Counted from the stretch's first letter, positions 8,735 through 17,102 are shown. The stretch: DNA of 64,000 nt from Streptomyces sp. NBC_00820 (GCF_036347055.1 NZ_CP108882.1:2431001-2495000), one strand, 5' to 3'. Numbers and translations are program-made. Notes: generated by a model not told the origin, from the sequence alone.

Positions 8735-9932
8735 ATGCAGACGAATACGTCACGCTCGCCGTTGATCGGCTCGCTCTGTTCGGGATACGGCGGGCTGGAC
8801 CTCGGCGTGCAGGGCGCCCTCGGCGGCACGCTGGCCTGGCACGCAGAGATCAACCCCGATGCCTCGCGCATCCTGGCCCGGCACTGGCCCGGGGTGCCCA
8901 ACCTGGGCGACATCACGACTATCGACTGGTCCTCCGTTCCGCGGGTGTGCGTCCTGACGGCGGGCTTCCCCTGTCAAAGACGTCTCGGTTGCCGGCCGTC
9001 GTGCCGGACTGAACGCCCACACCCGCTCCGGGCTGTGGCTGCACGTCGCCCGTGCGGTCGAAGCCCTCCGCCCCTGCCTGGTGGTGATCGAAAATGTCCG
9101 AGGACTCCTCACCGCACCCGCCGGCTCCCCTGGCGACGTGGAGTTCTGCCCGTGGTGTCTGGGAGACAATCCAACCGAGCCTCCTCTGCGAGCACTTGGT
9201 GCCGTACTCGGCTCCCTGGCCGACCTCGGGTACGACACGCGGTGGCGCGTGCTTCGCGCCTCTGACGTCGGAGCCCCGCATCGTCGCGAGCGCACCTTCC
9301 TCACTGCCTGGCCCGCCGACCACTCTGCTCAAGACCCCGACCAGCAATCTCGGGAAGAACGGCGGTTCCCAGCACCCCTCGAAGCGGAAGTCGGGGGGAC
9401 ACGGTCCGAACTTGGCCGACGAGGTGGAGTGGCTGCTGCCGACTCCCACGGCGTCGGACGGCACCAAGGGCTCGCCCAACCAGCGGCACGGCAACGGCGA
9501 CTTGACCCTGGCGAGTGCGGCAGCGTCACTGCTGCCCACCCAGAGGGGCAGTGGCAGCGACGCTCCTGCTCGTCGGTCGGGCAGGGGTTGGCGTCCCCCC
9601 TCGTCGGCGGCGGTCCTGCCGCTCTGGACGCACTCGTCCCCGGAATCCGGCACGCAGGCGAGCGATGGGGCGCATACGCGGGCGCCATCAACCGATGGGA
9701 GACGCTGACCCGTCCCGCACCGGCGCCCACCGACGCGGCCGGACGACTTCGTGCCGACTTCGTGGAGTGGATGCAGGGCCTTGAGGCCGGCTGGGTCACC
9801 GCCACCCCAGGGCTCGGACGTCCGGCTCAGCTCACCGCCCTCGGCAACGGTGTAGTCCCCCAACAGGCCGCTCGTGCATTGCAGTTGCTGGCACCGCCCT
9901 TCCCGCGCTGCCATCGCTGCGTGGGCGGGTAG
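8735..9932 (+). pseudogene. Frameshifted cytosine-C5 DNA methyltransferase
   Basis: The 5' part encodes the SAM-binding start (SLCSGYGGLDLG) and reaches the catalytic GFPCQ loop near 8978. There one extra A shifts the frame, and the expected DVSVAGRRAGLNAHTRSGLW continues in the +1 frame to ENVRGLL. A second shift occurs near 9325: the conserved region (NLGKNGGSQHP, LLPTPTASDGTKGSPNQ) is in the third frame. A third shift near 9540-9600 returns to a frame ending in the family's target/SAM C-terminal block (QLTALGNGVVPQQA). At least three shifts make an active product unlikely unless they are sequencing errors. Similar enzymes occur in actinophages and actinobacterial elements. Confidence 0.85.
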
Positions 9933-9949
9933 CGCTCCATTAGCCGGAT

Positions 9950-9991
9950 TTTCCGGCCGGGCCAAACCGCGGTTTCTCCGGATCCTCTCGG
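9950..9991 (+). repeat. Intergenic 42-bp repeat, copy B
   Basis: Second copy of the block at 2746-2787 (36 of 42 identical), lying between the methyltransferase pseudogene and the DUF4913 gene. The spacing to the downstream start is similar, which supports a shared regulatory role over a random match. Confidence 0.7.
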
Positions 9992-10025
9992 GCATGTCGC
10001 CGTCTCACAGATGGAGCACGCCCCG

Positions 10026-10631
10026 ATGTCCGACACCAACCCGACCACCACCGGCCCCGAGCCATTCCGCGTCTGCGACGGGGACCTCGATGACCTCGCC
10101 AGCAACCTCGCCAAGACCATGGCCGAGGTCAGGCAGCACGGCGTCATCCTCGACCGCCTCGGCTCCGAACCCGATCCCACCCCTGCTGCCGGCCAGCAGA
10201 CGGACGGAGTTACGGAAGCCGAGGTGGCCGACCCCGAGCAGGCCGACGGCCCCGCCTCGGTGTTCATCCTCGCCCTGGGCGGCGAGGCATACGCCGTCGA
10301 ACTCGCCGCCCTCAGCGACTGGGTGAACTACCTCTTCCTCCCGGTCTACGGCCGGGAGATCAGCACCACCCGTCCGTGGTGCGCGCAGTGGCACGAGCAC
10401 CCCGAGGCCGTGGCCCGGCTGCACGCGCTCTGGCTCGCGTGGCAGCAGTTCACCGATGTTGAGGCCGGCCTGTCCGGGCCTTCGACCTGGCACCGTGACC
10501 ACCTGGACCAGACGCTGGTGCACCTGCGTGCCCCCGACGGGCCCTTCGCGGCCTGCACGACGAGCGCGACCCGGCCCAACCACCGCGTGCTGGCCACCCC
10601 GGCGCCCGAGCAGTCGGGGGTGGCGGCGTGA
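10026..10631 (+). CDS. DUF4913 family protein, 201 aa
   Basis: I chose ATG 10026 because GGAGC lies 7 bp upstream, while ATG 10011 has no ribosome site. The DUF4913 signature runs from about residue 85: GEAYAVELAALSDWVNYLFLPVYGRE, then WCAQWHEHPEAVARLHALWLAWQ and a WHRDHLD motif before the C-terminus. The N-terminal 75 residues are acidic and probably flexible. The family is common on Streptomyces elements and has no established biochemical role. It overlaps the next gene by 4 bp. Confidence 0.85.
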   Translation: MSDTNPTTTGPEPFRVCDGDLDDLASNLAKTMAEVRQHGVILDRLGSEPDPTPAAGQQTDGVTEAEVADPEQADGPASVFILALGGEAYAVELAALSDWVNYLFLPVYGREISTTRPWCAQWHEHPEAVARLHALWLAWQQFTDVEAGLSGPSTWHRDHLDQTLVHLRAPDGPFAACTTSATRPNHRVLATPAPEQSGVAA

Positions 10632-11407
10632 ACGACGACCTCGACTTCGACCTCGGTGAACTCGCGCCCGCCGATTCCGCCACCGAAGAGACGGTGGAGA
10701 TGGTGTCGATCGGTGACCTGTCAGTGCTGTCCCAGCATCACACCGCTCCCTACGGCTCCCACAGCTTCGTCCTCGCCCACGACCGGTCGGTCACGTGGGG
10801 GATACCTGGCGCACCACAGCTTGTTGCGATCGCGGTCGCGCGGGATCTCAGCGTTTCCACATTCACTATGGAGACGAGCTACCACGCCACGCTTCCCTTC
10901 GCCCAGAACTGGCTGGTCGAACGCGGCTGTCCGCCCGAGCGAATCGCCCTGGTCGGCGACGAATTCGCGAAGCCCGCCGACGACCTCACTGTCCAGGTCG
11001 AACAGCAGATCCGGAAGTCGGGCACTCGCTACGAGGTCCTCGACACTTACACCTCGGACGTTGATCTGTGCGAGACGTGGACGCTGACCCGTGACTCCAG
11101 TGCCGTCCAGACTCCGGTTCGCGTCTTCCACGAAGAGTGGGACCACGAGGCCGGCACGTACACGATGCGCGAGGGCGCCTTCGCCAACGTCGGTGCCGCC
11201 CAGACCTGGCTGGACGACCGCAACGGTCCGCTGCCGGAACCGCCGGAGTACAGCGATGACAACGGTGCTGTCGTCCGGGCTCGTATCGCCCGTATCGCCC
11301 TCGCCCGCTCGGCCGATGTCGCCGCGATGCAGAAAGCCATCCGCGACGCCCCGTGCACGCCACCGCCGGGGCCGGTTCAGCGTCCGGTGCAGGGGAGGCT
11401 GCTGTGA
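10628..11407 (+). CDS. Hypothetical protein, 259 aa
   Basis: GTG start overlapping the previous stop (GTGA). The N-terminal 20 residues are acidic (DLDFDLGELAPAD). The middle is a mixed alpha/beta domain with no catalytic motif that I recognise; residues 150-200 contain a beta-rich segment (VRVFHEEWDHEAGTYTM) followed by ANVGAAQTWLDDRNG. It is translationally coupled to the RelE-like gene that follows, so it could modulate or neutralise it, but its size and composition are unlike known RelE antitoxins. Confidence 0.7.
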   Translation: MNDDLDFDLGELAPADSATEETVEMVSIGDLSVLSQHHTAPYGSHSFVLAHDRSVTWGIPGAPQLVAIAVARDLSVSTFTMETSYHATLPFAQNWLVERGCPPERIALVGDEFAKPADDLTVQVEQQIRKSGTRYEVLDTYTSDVDLCETWTLTRDSSAVQTPVRVFHEEWDHEAGTYTMREGAFANVGAAQTWLDDRNGPLPEPPEYSDDNGAVVRARIARIALARSADVAAMQKAIRDAPCTPPPGPVQRPVQGRLL

Positions 11408-11877
11408 GCCGCGCTCGCTTCGCCTTCGCCGCGCACCCCGACGCCATCGCCGACCTACGGGAACTCCCCGATGAAGTCCGCGACTTGGCGCTGTTGGAGC
11501 TGCAGAACCTGGTCCACGGAAGTGACGACTGCCTGCCGTTGAAGGGTCGCCTCGCCGGCTTCCACAAGGTCTACGTCGACCCGTCCGTTTCCTACCGGAT
11601 GGTCATCCAGTTCCGTCCGGCCCCGCCCACCTCGAACCACCAGCGGGAGATCTACCTCGTCGCCGTCGGCAGCCGTAAGGACTACGCGGTCTACCGCTCG
11701 GCCCACCTCCGCACCGCCCCAAGCCTGGAGACCGAGACAGCCTCCATCGAGGCACGGGTGCAGGCCGCTCGCTCCCGCTCCCCCCGCACGGTCGACCAGC
11801 CGACAGCCCTCCCGCCAAACCCTCCGGCAACAGTCCAACTCACCTCCCCCGCCGCTCGAAAGGCTCCCCAGCGATGA
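11404..11877 (+). CDS. RelE/ParE-fold protein with C-terminal tail, 157 aa
   Basis: GTG 11404 overlaps the previous stop by 4 bp and is preferred to the longer frame from 11353. Residues 8-100 have the RelE/ParE layout: two helices (ADLRELPDEVRDLALLELQNL), then beta strands with LKGRLAGFHKVYVD, SYRMVIQF and REIYLVAVGSRKDYAVY. The basic and aromatic residues near the end of the fold fit an RNase-type toxin, although catalytic assignment is uncertain. A 55-residue Pro-rich tail with RVQAARSRS at 11755-11781 follows, which is unusual for the family. Confidence 0.7.
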   Translation: MSRARFAFAAHPDAIADLRELPDEVRDLALLELQNLVHGSDDCLPLKGRLAGFHKVYVDPSVSYRMVIQFRPAPPTSNHQREIYLVAVGSRKDYAVYRSAHLRTAPSLETETASIEARVQAARSRSPRTVDQPTALPPNPPATVQLTSPAARKAPQR

Positions 11878-12509
11878 CCGCCGACCGCACCCGTACCGAA
11901 CTCGCCAGCCTGCTCACCGAGGCAGCGCACAGCGTCTCCGGGATCCTCACCGCCGAATACCCCACCGCCGCCAACCGCTCCTACCTGCGCCCCGTACTGG
12001 GCGCGCTGTCCGCCGGACCCCAGGTGATCTGCGAATTGAACGACCGGTTCGAATCAGTCATCGCAGCCGAGCCACTCCCCGGCACGCCGGCGGGTCTGTT
12101 CACCCTGGCCTCCTACGCCTCGGCGTTGGGATGGCTCACTGAGTCCCTCGCCGAGCTGACCGCCTCGGTCGATCAGATCTGCACACGAGTGGACATCCCC
12201 ACCGCCCCGGCCAGTGCAGAGCAGGACAGCGAACTCGACGCCGGTTTCAGCGCCGAGGAGTTGGCGGAGATTCGCACCGCCGCGGAGGACTCAGGCCTCG
12301 CGCCGCGCGACTACGTCGCGGTGCTCGCCGAGTCCCTGCTCGCAGCCACCCGGATCACCGAAGCCTGCATGGAGATCTCCAGCGGCCTCATCGAAGACGC
12401 CGCCTACGTCCTCGGCAACGCGACCGACACCGTCCGCACCGGTGACGGCCCCGACAGCCTGCCCACCCTGGTCCGTTCGCTGCTTGCCCGGATGGAGACG
12501 GCCGGATGA
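11874..12509 (+). CDS. Hypothetical all-helical protein, 211 aa
   Basis: ATGA overlap with the RelE-fold gene. Predicted entirely helical, with a linker of Pro/Ala near residue 110 that separates two helical halves (LLTEAAHSVSGIL; AEELAEIRTAAEDSGLAPRDYVAVLAESL). No disordered tail. By position it could be the antitoxin partner of the preceding gene, but it lacks a recognisable DNA-binding domain, so this is only a possibility. Confidence 0.65.
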   Translation: MTADRTRTELASLLTEAAHSVSGILTAEYPTAANRSYLRPVLGALSAGPQVICELNDRFESVIAAEPLPGTPAGLFTLASYASALGWLTESLAELTASVDQICTRVDIPTAPASAEQDSELDAGFSAEELAEIRTAAEDSGLAPRDYVAVLAESLLAATRITEACMEISSGLIEDAAYVLGNATDTVRTGDGPDSLPTLVRSLLARMETAG

Positions 12510-12611
12510 ACCCTCACGATCCGACCGAGCGGCCAGGCGCCCACCTCGTTGCCGAGGCGCCCGGTGACCGCATACCAGCACCCTCTCTCCCCTCTCACGG
12601 AGTTCGTCCCC

Positions 12612-13454
12612 ATGTCCACCACCGCGCAGCTCTCCACCGCCTCGATCGGCAGGGTCGATGCCCAGCGTGTCCAGGACGCGCTCTCCCTGATGTCCCCGAA
12701 GTGGACCACCTGGGTGGCGCAGACTCTGGCCCAGCAACGCCGCCCCATGCGGGTGCGTGAGGTAGCCGCCCAGCTCCCGTTCCTCACGGAGCAGTTCGTC
12801 GGCAAGCGGCTGGCCACGATGCGTGCTGACGGGCTGGTCATCCGGGCCGAGAACAGTCTTGGGGCTCCCTACCAACTCAGCGCATTCGGCGCGTCGATGT
12901 CGCCGGTGCACCGTGCCCTGTCGGATTGGTCCCGCGCCCACCTGTCGGTGGGCACGGTGGCCGGAGCCGAGCGCGTCGAAGACGCCGTGCGGCGTCTGCA
13001 CCTGCGGCACACGACCGCAATGATCCAGATTCTCGACTCGGGTGGGCCCACGCGGTTTGTCTCCATCGCCGAGGAGGCCGGCCTCGACTACGGGCACACC
13101 AGGCAGCGGCTCATGCGGCTTCAGGCCGACGGCCTGGTCACTCGTACCGGGCCGCGCCACGGCGACCCCTACGTCCTGACCGATGCCGGGCGGGCGCTGG
13201 GTCCGGTCTACGCAGCCGTCGAGCGCTGGAGCAACCCCAGCATCGCGCAGAAGCTCTCACCACCCCGGCCCTCCGTTGCGGCGGCTTCCATTACTCGCAG
13301 CGGCGTTCCGCTGAAGTCGGACGGCATCCGGACCGCGGCCGCGCTGCGTCGGAGCACCGCCGCGCCGAGCGCTCTCTTCAGCCACGCACCGCAGCCGCAA
13401 CCGCGGGTGCCGACCGCCGTCACCGCCCAGTCAGCCCCCACCCGGGGCCGGTGA
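12612..13454 (+). CDS. Tandem HxlR-like winged-helix regulator, 280 aa
   Basis: ATG 12612 is chosen because the upstream extension has no ribosome site and overlaps the previous gene's end. Residues 20-110 form an HxlR-type winged helix (LSPKWTTWVAQTLAQ; KRLATMRADGLVIRAE), and residues 125-205 form a second copy (HTTAMIQIL; RQRLMRLQADGLVTRTG). HxlR proteins are usually single-domain dimers, so this looks like a covalent dimer. The N-terminal Cys typical of redox-sensing members is absent. A 70-residue tail follows with RTAAALRRS at 13329-13355. Confidence 0.75.
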   Translation: MSTTAQLSTASIGRVDAQRVQDALSLMSPKWTTWVAQTLAQQRRPMRVREVAAQLPFLTEQFVGKRLATMRADGLVIRAENSLGAPYQLSAFGASMSPVHRALSDWSRAHLSVGTVAGAERVEDAVRRLHLRHTTAMIQILDSGGPTRFVSIAEEAGLDYGHTRQRLMRLQADGLVTRTGPRHGDPYVLTDAGRALGPVYAAVERWSNPSIAQKLSPPRPSVAAASITRSGVPLKSDGIRTAAALRRSTAAPSALFSHAPQPQPRVPTAVTAQSAPTRGR

Positions 13455-13577
13455 TCCGCGTGGCGCTGAGAACCAGCCCCGTCTCCCCGTTGCCCCAGCG
13501 CCCGCGTGCAGTCCGGCATTCCGATTCCGCCTCGCACGCGGGCGCATTCACCCTGCTACTTCACCGGAGTCTCGACC

Positions 13578-14507
13578 ATGAACGCCCAGCAGCCCTACGA
13601 AGAGGTGCTGGTCAGTCCTCTTTATCTGGCTGGCTCCGACGGGACCGGAACCGCTGGCTTCGCCCCCGTCGCCCACTGGCCGCACCACTACCTGGACGAG
13701 GGCCCCTGCCAGCTCCTCGTCACCTCCCCCGACCAGCGAATCCGCATCGGCTGGTTCGGCGACGACTTCGAGCTGTGGAAGATCTCCGCAGCCGAGGAGG
13801 CCGTCTCCTCCCCTCGCTGGACGGCGACCTTCAATCACGTCACCCCGGCCGAGATCGTCGCCGGGCTCACCACTTCTCTGGCCCGCGACTACGCCGAAGC
13901 CGACGCCTACGACGGCAACGGGCGCTTCCTGGCTCGCCCGTCGTTGTACTGGGCTGACGCCATGCGGCCGCTGACCGACGCCGGCTGGGTCCGCGACGGC
14001 GGGGCCGAGCGCGGCACGGTCGAGATCATCTCCCCCGACGGGCAAGCCGGTGCTCTGATCGACAACCGCCGCTCGGGCTGGGACGACGAAACCGTCACGC
14101 TGTGGGCCGGTCCACCGGGCTGGGGCACGCGCGCGGAGGCGATCTTCACCGCCGGCACACCGTCCCACCTGATCGCCGCGACAGCAGCGGCCATGGCCGA
14201 TTCAGCCCCGGTGATCCGTGAGCGGCATCAGATCCATCACCGCATGGAACAGCTGGTCACCCTCACCCCCGCCGAACCGCCCGCTCCACAGACCCCTCAG
14301 GCTCCGACCCCGCTGGACGTGCGCCGCGTCGCCATCACCCAGGCCGTCCACCGCGCGGCACAAGCCCCGCGAACACCCGCCGATCTCCGCGTCTCGGCCG
14401 CCCGCAGCCGCACCACCAATCCGGCACAGAACCAGTCCCGCACCCCAGGTCACTTCCCCGGGGCCAGGCCGCCAGCCAGCCCGTCGGCCTCGCATCGCCG
14501 CCGCTGA
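13578..14507 (+). CDS. DUF317 protein with two repeats, 309 aa
   Basis: ATG 13578 follows CGGAGTC. The protein has two DUF317-type copies: residues 10-105 (SPLYLAGS; WPHHYLDEGPCQLLVTSPD; IGWFGDDFELWKI; TPAEIVAGLTTSLA) and about 115-210 with a more diverged sequence (WADAMRPLTDAGWVRDG; LWAGPPGWGTRAEAIF). The C-terminal 90 residues are a Pro/Ala/Arg tail with RVSAARSRT at 14388-14414. DUF317 proteins are frequent on Streptomyces elements without a known biochemical role. Confidence 0.85.
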   Translation: MNAQQPYEEVLVSPLYLAGSDGTGTAGFAPVAHWPHHYLDEGPCQLLVTSPDQRIRIGWFGDDFELWKISAAEEAVSSPRWTATFNHVTPAEIVAGLTTSLARDYAEADAYDGNGRFLARPSLYWADAMRPLTDAGWVRDGGAERGTVEIISPDGQAGALIDNRRSGWDDETVTLWAGPPGWGTRAEAIFTAGTPSHLIAATAAAMADSAPVIRERHQIHHRMEQLVTLTPAEPPAPQTPQAPTPLDVRRVAITQAVHRAAQAPRTPADLRVSAARSRTTNPAQNQSRTPGHFPGARPPASPSASHRRR

Positions 14508-14577
14508 CCCCCACCCTCCGGGCTCTCCGGGGCATCCCCCTTCAGCCAAAGCACCTCCGAATGCCAGGAGTTCACCC

Positions 14578-15066
14578 ATGCCCGACGCCACCGCACTCGA
14601 ACAGGCCACAGCCATGATCGAGAAAGCCTGGGGGCGCCCCATCGAAGCGCTCGAATCCCTCGCGGTCCGTCGCCCCAGCGACGACACGCTCCTGTGCTCC
14701 GCCATGCACATCCGCTCGGCCCTCGTCATCACCGACAGTGCCGTGGCCGTGCAACAGGATCGCCTGCACGCCCTGACCCGGCCCGGCCATGTGCCGGCCT
14801 TCTACGACCTGGAACGGATCACCAGCTCAGCGGCCGACCTTCGCGTCGCCCAAGCCGAGAGCCGCACGTTCCTGCAGGCAATCAGCCACGTACTCGAAGC
14901 CCGCGAAGCCGCCGAGACCGCGGACCGAGCCCCGGCAGTCCGGCTGGCCCAGGCCGCCGTCGCCCGCTCCGGGCACGCTCCACGGCCCCTGGGCCAGTCG
15001 CCCGATCAGCCCGCTCCTTCGGCCGCTGTCGGCCCGGCGGTGGCCAGTGCGGGGCCACACCGCTGA
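14578..15066 (+). CDS. Hypothetical helical protein with tail, 162 aa
   Basis: ATG 14578 with AGGAG 8 bp upstream. Residues 1-110 are helical (LEQATAMIEKAWGRPIEALESLAV; ERITSSAADLRVAQAESRTFLQAISHVLEARE), probably a four-helix bundle. The tail includes LAQAAVARSG, close to the recurring tail motif. It is convergent with a small - strand gene 4 bp downstream. Function unknown. Confidence 0.7.
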   Translation: MPDATALEQATAMIEKAWGRPIEALESLAVRRPSDDTLLCSAMHIRSALVITDSAVAVQQDRLHALTRPGHVPAFYDLERITSSAADLRVAQAESRTFLQAISHVLEAREAAETADRAPAVRLAQAAVARSGHAPRPLGQSPDQPAPSAAVGPAVASAGPHR

Positions 15067-15070
15067 TCGG

Positions 15071-15337
15071 TCAGGTGTGGTCATCGCCTCGGTGGGCATC
15101 CCCGATGCGGGAGTCCACCAGGCGGGCCAACTCCTCCACGGTCAGTTCGATGCGACGCCCATCCGCGATCCGGTCCTCCACCCCTGGCCCCTCGTCCCAC
15201 CACCGGTCAGACTGCGCGCCGACAGCCCACTGGCCGTCGACGACCATCGCAATGTCGCCCACCGTCCACCGTCGTCCAGCGGCACGGATCTTGCGCTCCA
15301 GCCCGGCTCCGTCCCAGTGTCTGCTCGGCTCCGCCAC
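15071..15337 (-). CDS. Small hypothetical protein, 88 aa
   Basis: GTG start with a GAGGGGG ribosome site on the - strand; the only - strand gene in the first 17 kb. It contains a beta-rich centre with several Trp residues (VGDIAMVVDGQWAVGAQSD) and a C-terminal helix (IELTVEELARLVDSRI). No other reading of this stretch is better. The region 15338-15558 upstream of it holds only the divergent promoter space for this gene and the DUF317 gene at 15559. Confidence 0.5.
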   Translation of the reverse strand: MAEPSRHWDGAGLERKIRAAGRRWTVGDIAMVVDGQWAVGAQSDRWWDEGPGVEDRIADGRRIELTVEELARLVDSRIGDAHRGDDHT

Positions 15338-15558
15338 CCCTGCCCCCTCTTCAGTCCCGTGCGACCCGTTGCCGCAACCCGGTTACGACAACCGCGTCCG
15401 CCGATCCATTCCCCTTGCCTTGAACCTGTCCGCTGTCGCCTGCCGGTTCGCCCACGGCAGACGTCGCTCCGCGGGAAACGACTACGTACTTCGGCACACC
15501 GCATGTCAACGTACGAGTGTTGGGAAAAACCGCAGGTCAACGAAGGGACCGTCGAAAC

Positions 15559-15906
15559 ATGAACGCCTCCGCCACCCTCCTGCCCGCCGTCGTCCACCCG
15601 GCCGTGGAAGACCGTCACTGGCTCTCCTCCGACCACTGCGCGGGCCCGGTGCTCGACCTCCTCCACTCCCTCGGCTGGGCCATCGTCGACACCCCCGAGG
15701 CCAACGTCCACGCGACCAGCCCGGACGGCCGCGTCTACGTCGGCTGGCTCCCCGAAGACACCGCCGCCTGGAAGCGCGGCATCGTCTGGCAGGTCCGAGT
15801 CCAGCCCACCGAAGGCGCCCCGTGGGTCCAGGAGTTCGGCCCCCACACTCCCTCCGAGGCCGTCGCCGGATTCCTCGCCGCGCTCATCGCCACCCCCAGC
15901 CGCTAA
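15559..15906 (+). CDS. Single-domain DUF317 protein, 115 aa
   Basis: ATG 15559 with GAAGGGACC upstream. One DUF317 copy fills the protein: HWLSSDHCAGPVLDLLHSLGW, TSPDGRVYVGWLPEDTAAWKRG, then FGPHTPSEAVAGFLAALIA at the C-terminus. It lacks the tail of the two-repeat paralogue encoded at 13578-14507. Function unknown. Confidence 0.8.
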   Translation: MNASATLLPAVVHPAVEDRHWLSSDHCAGPVLDLLHSLGWAIVDTPEANVHATSPDGRVYVGWLPEDTAAWKRGIVWQVRVQPTEGAPWVQEFGPHTPSEAVAGFLAALIATPSR

Positions 15907-15939
15907 CCGCACTACCGACACCCGTCCCGGAAGGAACCC

Positions 15940-16185
15940 GTGCCATATCGCGCCCCGCTCACCAACCATGACGCCGACGGCACCCTCTGCCCGGCAGATC
16001 ACAAACACACCAGCTCCGGCAAACCACTCCACCCCGACTGCCCCGGCCGCACATACACACAGGCCAGCTGCTCATGCGGCAGCTGGGAGATGAAGCAGCC
16101 CGGCAAGGGCTACGTCAACGAAAGCCGCAAACGGCACCTCGCCAGCCACACCCCGGAACCGACGGGCCTTCGCGAAAGTCCCTGA
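15940..16185 (+). CDS. Small Cys/His-rich protein, 81 aa
   Basis: GTG start with AAGGAA at 5 bp. Five Cys and several His residues (LCPADHKH, HPDCPGR, ASCSCGSW) suggest a zinc-ribbon-like fold. The C-terminus is basic and polar. It is separated by 33 bp from the DUF317 gene and is probably co-transcribed. Function unknown. Confidence 0.65.
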   Translation: MPYRAPLTNHDADGTLCPADHKHTSSGKPLHPDCPGRTYTQASCSCGSWEMKQPGKGYVNESRKRHLASHTPEPTGLRESP

Positions 16186-16236
16186 CGCTCCACCGCCAGT
16201 TCCCCCTGCCTTCCCGTACCGCTCTCGGAGGTTCCC

Positions 16237-16449
16237 GTGCCCCACTACCTGACCGTCGGCCACCTGCTCCGCCAGCTCCAGGGCCTCGACCAGGACCTGC
16301 CAATTCGCCTCGCCATCAACCCTGACTTCCCCTTCACCCACTACCTGGGGGCAGATGTCGTCGTCCGGGACGGCACGGCGTTCATCGCCGACGACGGCCA
16401 GGAGGACTACCTCCCGCCCGCGGTCAGCAATGCCCTCGCCTGGGCCTGA
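16237..16449 (+). CDS. Small hypothetical protein, 70 aa
   Basis: GTG start after CGGAGGTTCCC. It begins with a helix (LTVGHLLRQLQGLDQDLPIRL) followed by a beta-rich half (LGADVVVRDGTAFIADDGQEDYLPP). This layout is familiar from small proteins on Streptomyces elements that have no assigned function. No TM or tail. Confidence 0.7.
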   Translation: MPHYLTVGHLLRQLQGLDQDLPIRLAINPDFPFTHYLGADVVVRDGTAFIADDGQEDYLPPAVSNALAWA

Positions 16450-16540
16450 CACCTCCCACCACCACGCCTCGGAGGCTCCCATCCCGCCGCGATCCCGATC
16501 TTCACACGCGCTTCCCCTACAGTGCGTAGCCGTACGGCCC

Positions 16541-16870
16541 ATGCCGAGCGCCGTACGCGGCGCGCTGGTCCAGCGGGTCTCCGCCCGGCCCGACGGACCG
16601 CTCGACGTCACCTGGCTCGCCGCCGATACGGCGAGACTCCCTCGCGGCCGCATTCTCCTTCGCTGGGAGCCGGCCTCCTCCGGAGGCTGGGACATCACCG
16701 CTCACCTTGGCCTGGCCACCACCGACGTACATCTCGCCTCCTGGCCTGCCGCCACGGACGACTGGCCACGCCTGATCCGCCCGACCATCCACGAGGTGCT
16801 CGGCCTGAGCGTCGCCCTCGCGGTCGCCACCGCCGCCCTCGACCTCTCGAATCACCTCGCCCAGGTCTGA
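16541..16870 (+). CDS. Hypothetical protein, 109 aa
   Basis: ATG 16541 is chosen over the longer frame to 16355 because that extension overlaps the previous gene and has random composition. The core contains RILLRWEPASSGGWDITAHL and a C-terminal helix (VLGLSVALAVATAALDLSNHL). It is the last gene of the + strand block; a strong hairpin follows 12 bp after the stop. Function unknown. Confidence 0.65.
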   Translation: MPSAVRGALVQRVSARPDGPLDVTWLAADTARLPRGRILLRWEPASSGGWDITAHLGLATTDVHLASWPAATDDWPRLIRPTIHEVLGLSVALAVATAALDLSNHLAQV

Positions 16871-16882
16871 CCGATACCGCAA

Positions 16883-16919
16883 AAGGCCGCCCCACGCCGC
16901 TCCGGCAACGGGCGGCCTT
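16883..16919 (+). terminator. Hairpin terminator closing the + strand block
   Basis: AAGGCCGCCC at 16883-16892 pairs perfectly with GGGCGGCCTT at 16910-16919 (10-bp stem, 17-nt loop), starting 12 bp after the stop codon at 16870. It fits a GC-rich actinobacterial terminator. Confidence 0.85.
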
Positions 16920-17008
16920 GCCGTACGCCCAGCCGCGCCTTGCCTAGACCAGTGGCTCTGCAGGAACCCCAAGAGAGCGGCCCCGCCAAGCAGTCCCCGC
17001 AGCGGCTA

Positions 17009-17029
17009 AGACCGTGTCCTACACGGTCT
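17009..17029. promoter_or_regulatory. Perfect 9-bp palindrome upstream of the PIN gene
   Basis: AGACCGTGT, a 3-bp spacer and ACACGGTCT form a perfect inverted repeat 74 bp upstream of the PIN-domain start. The size and position fit an operator better than a terminator; the binding protein is unknown. Confidence 0.5.
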
Positions 17030-17102
17030 AAGGGCATCGGCAGAGAGACTACGTCGCGCAAGCGCCAACGCCTTGGGCCAGCGGATCTGCAAACATGACG
17101 CC

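Noticed and set aside
12506..12760. 84-aa + strand frame with an ATGA overlap
   Set aside because: Its composition is that of a shadow frame, and it overlaps the start of the clear HxlR-like gene at 12612.
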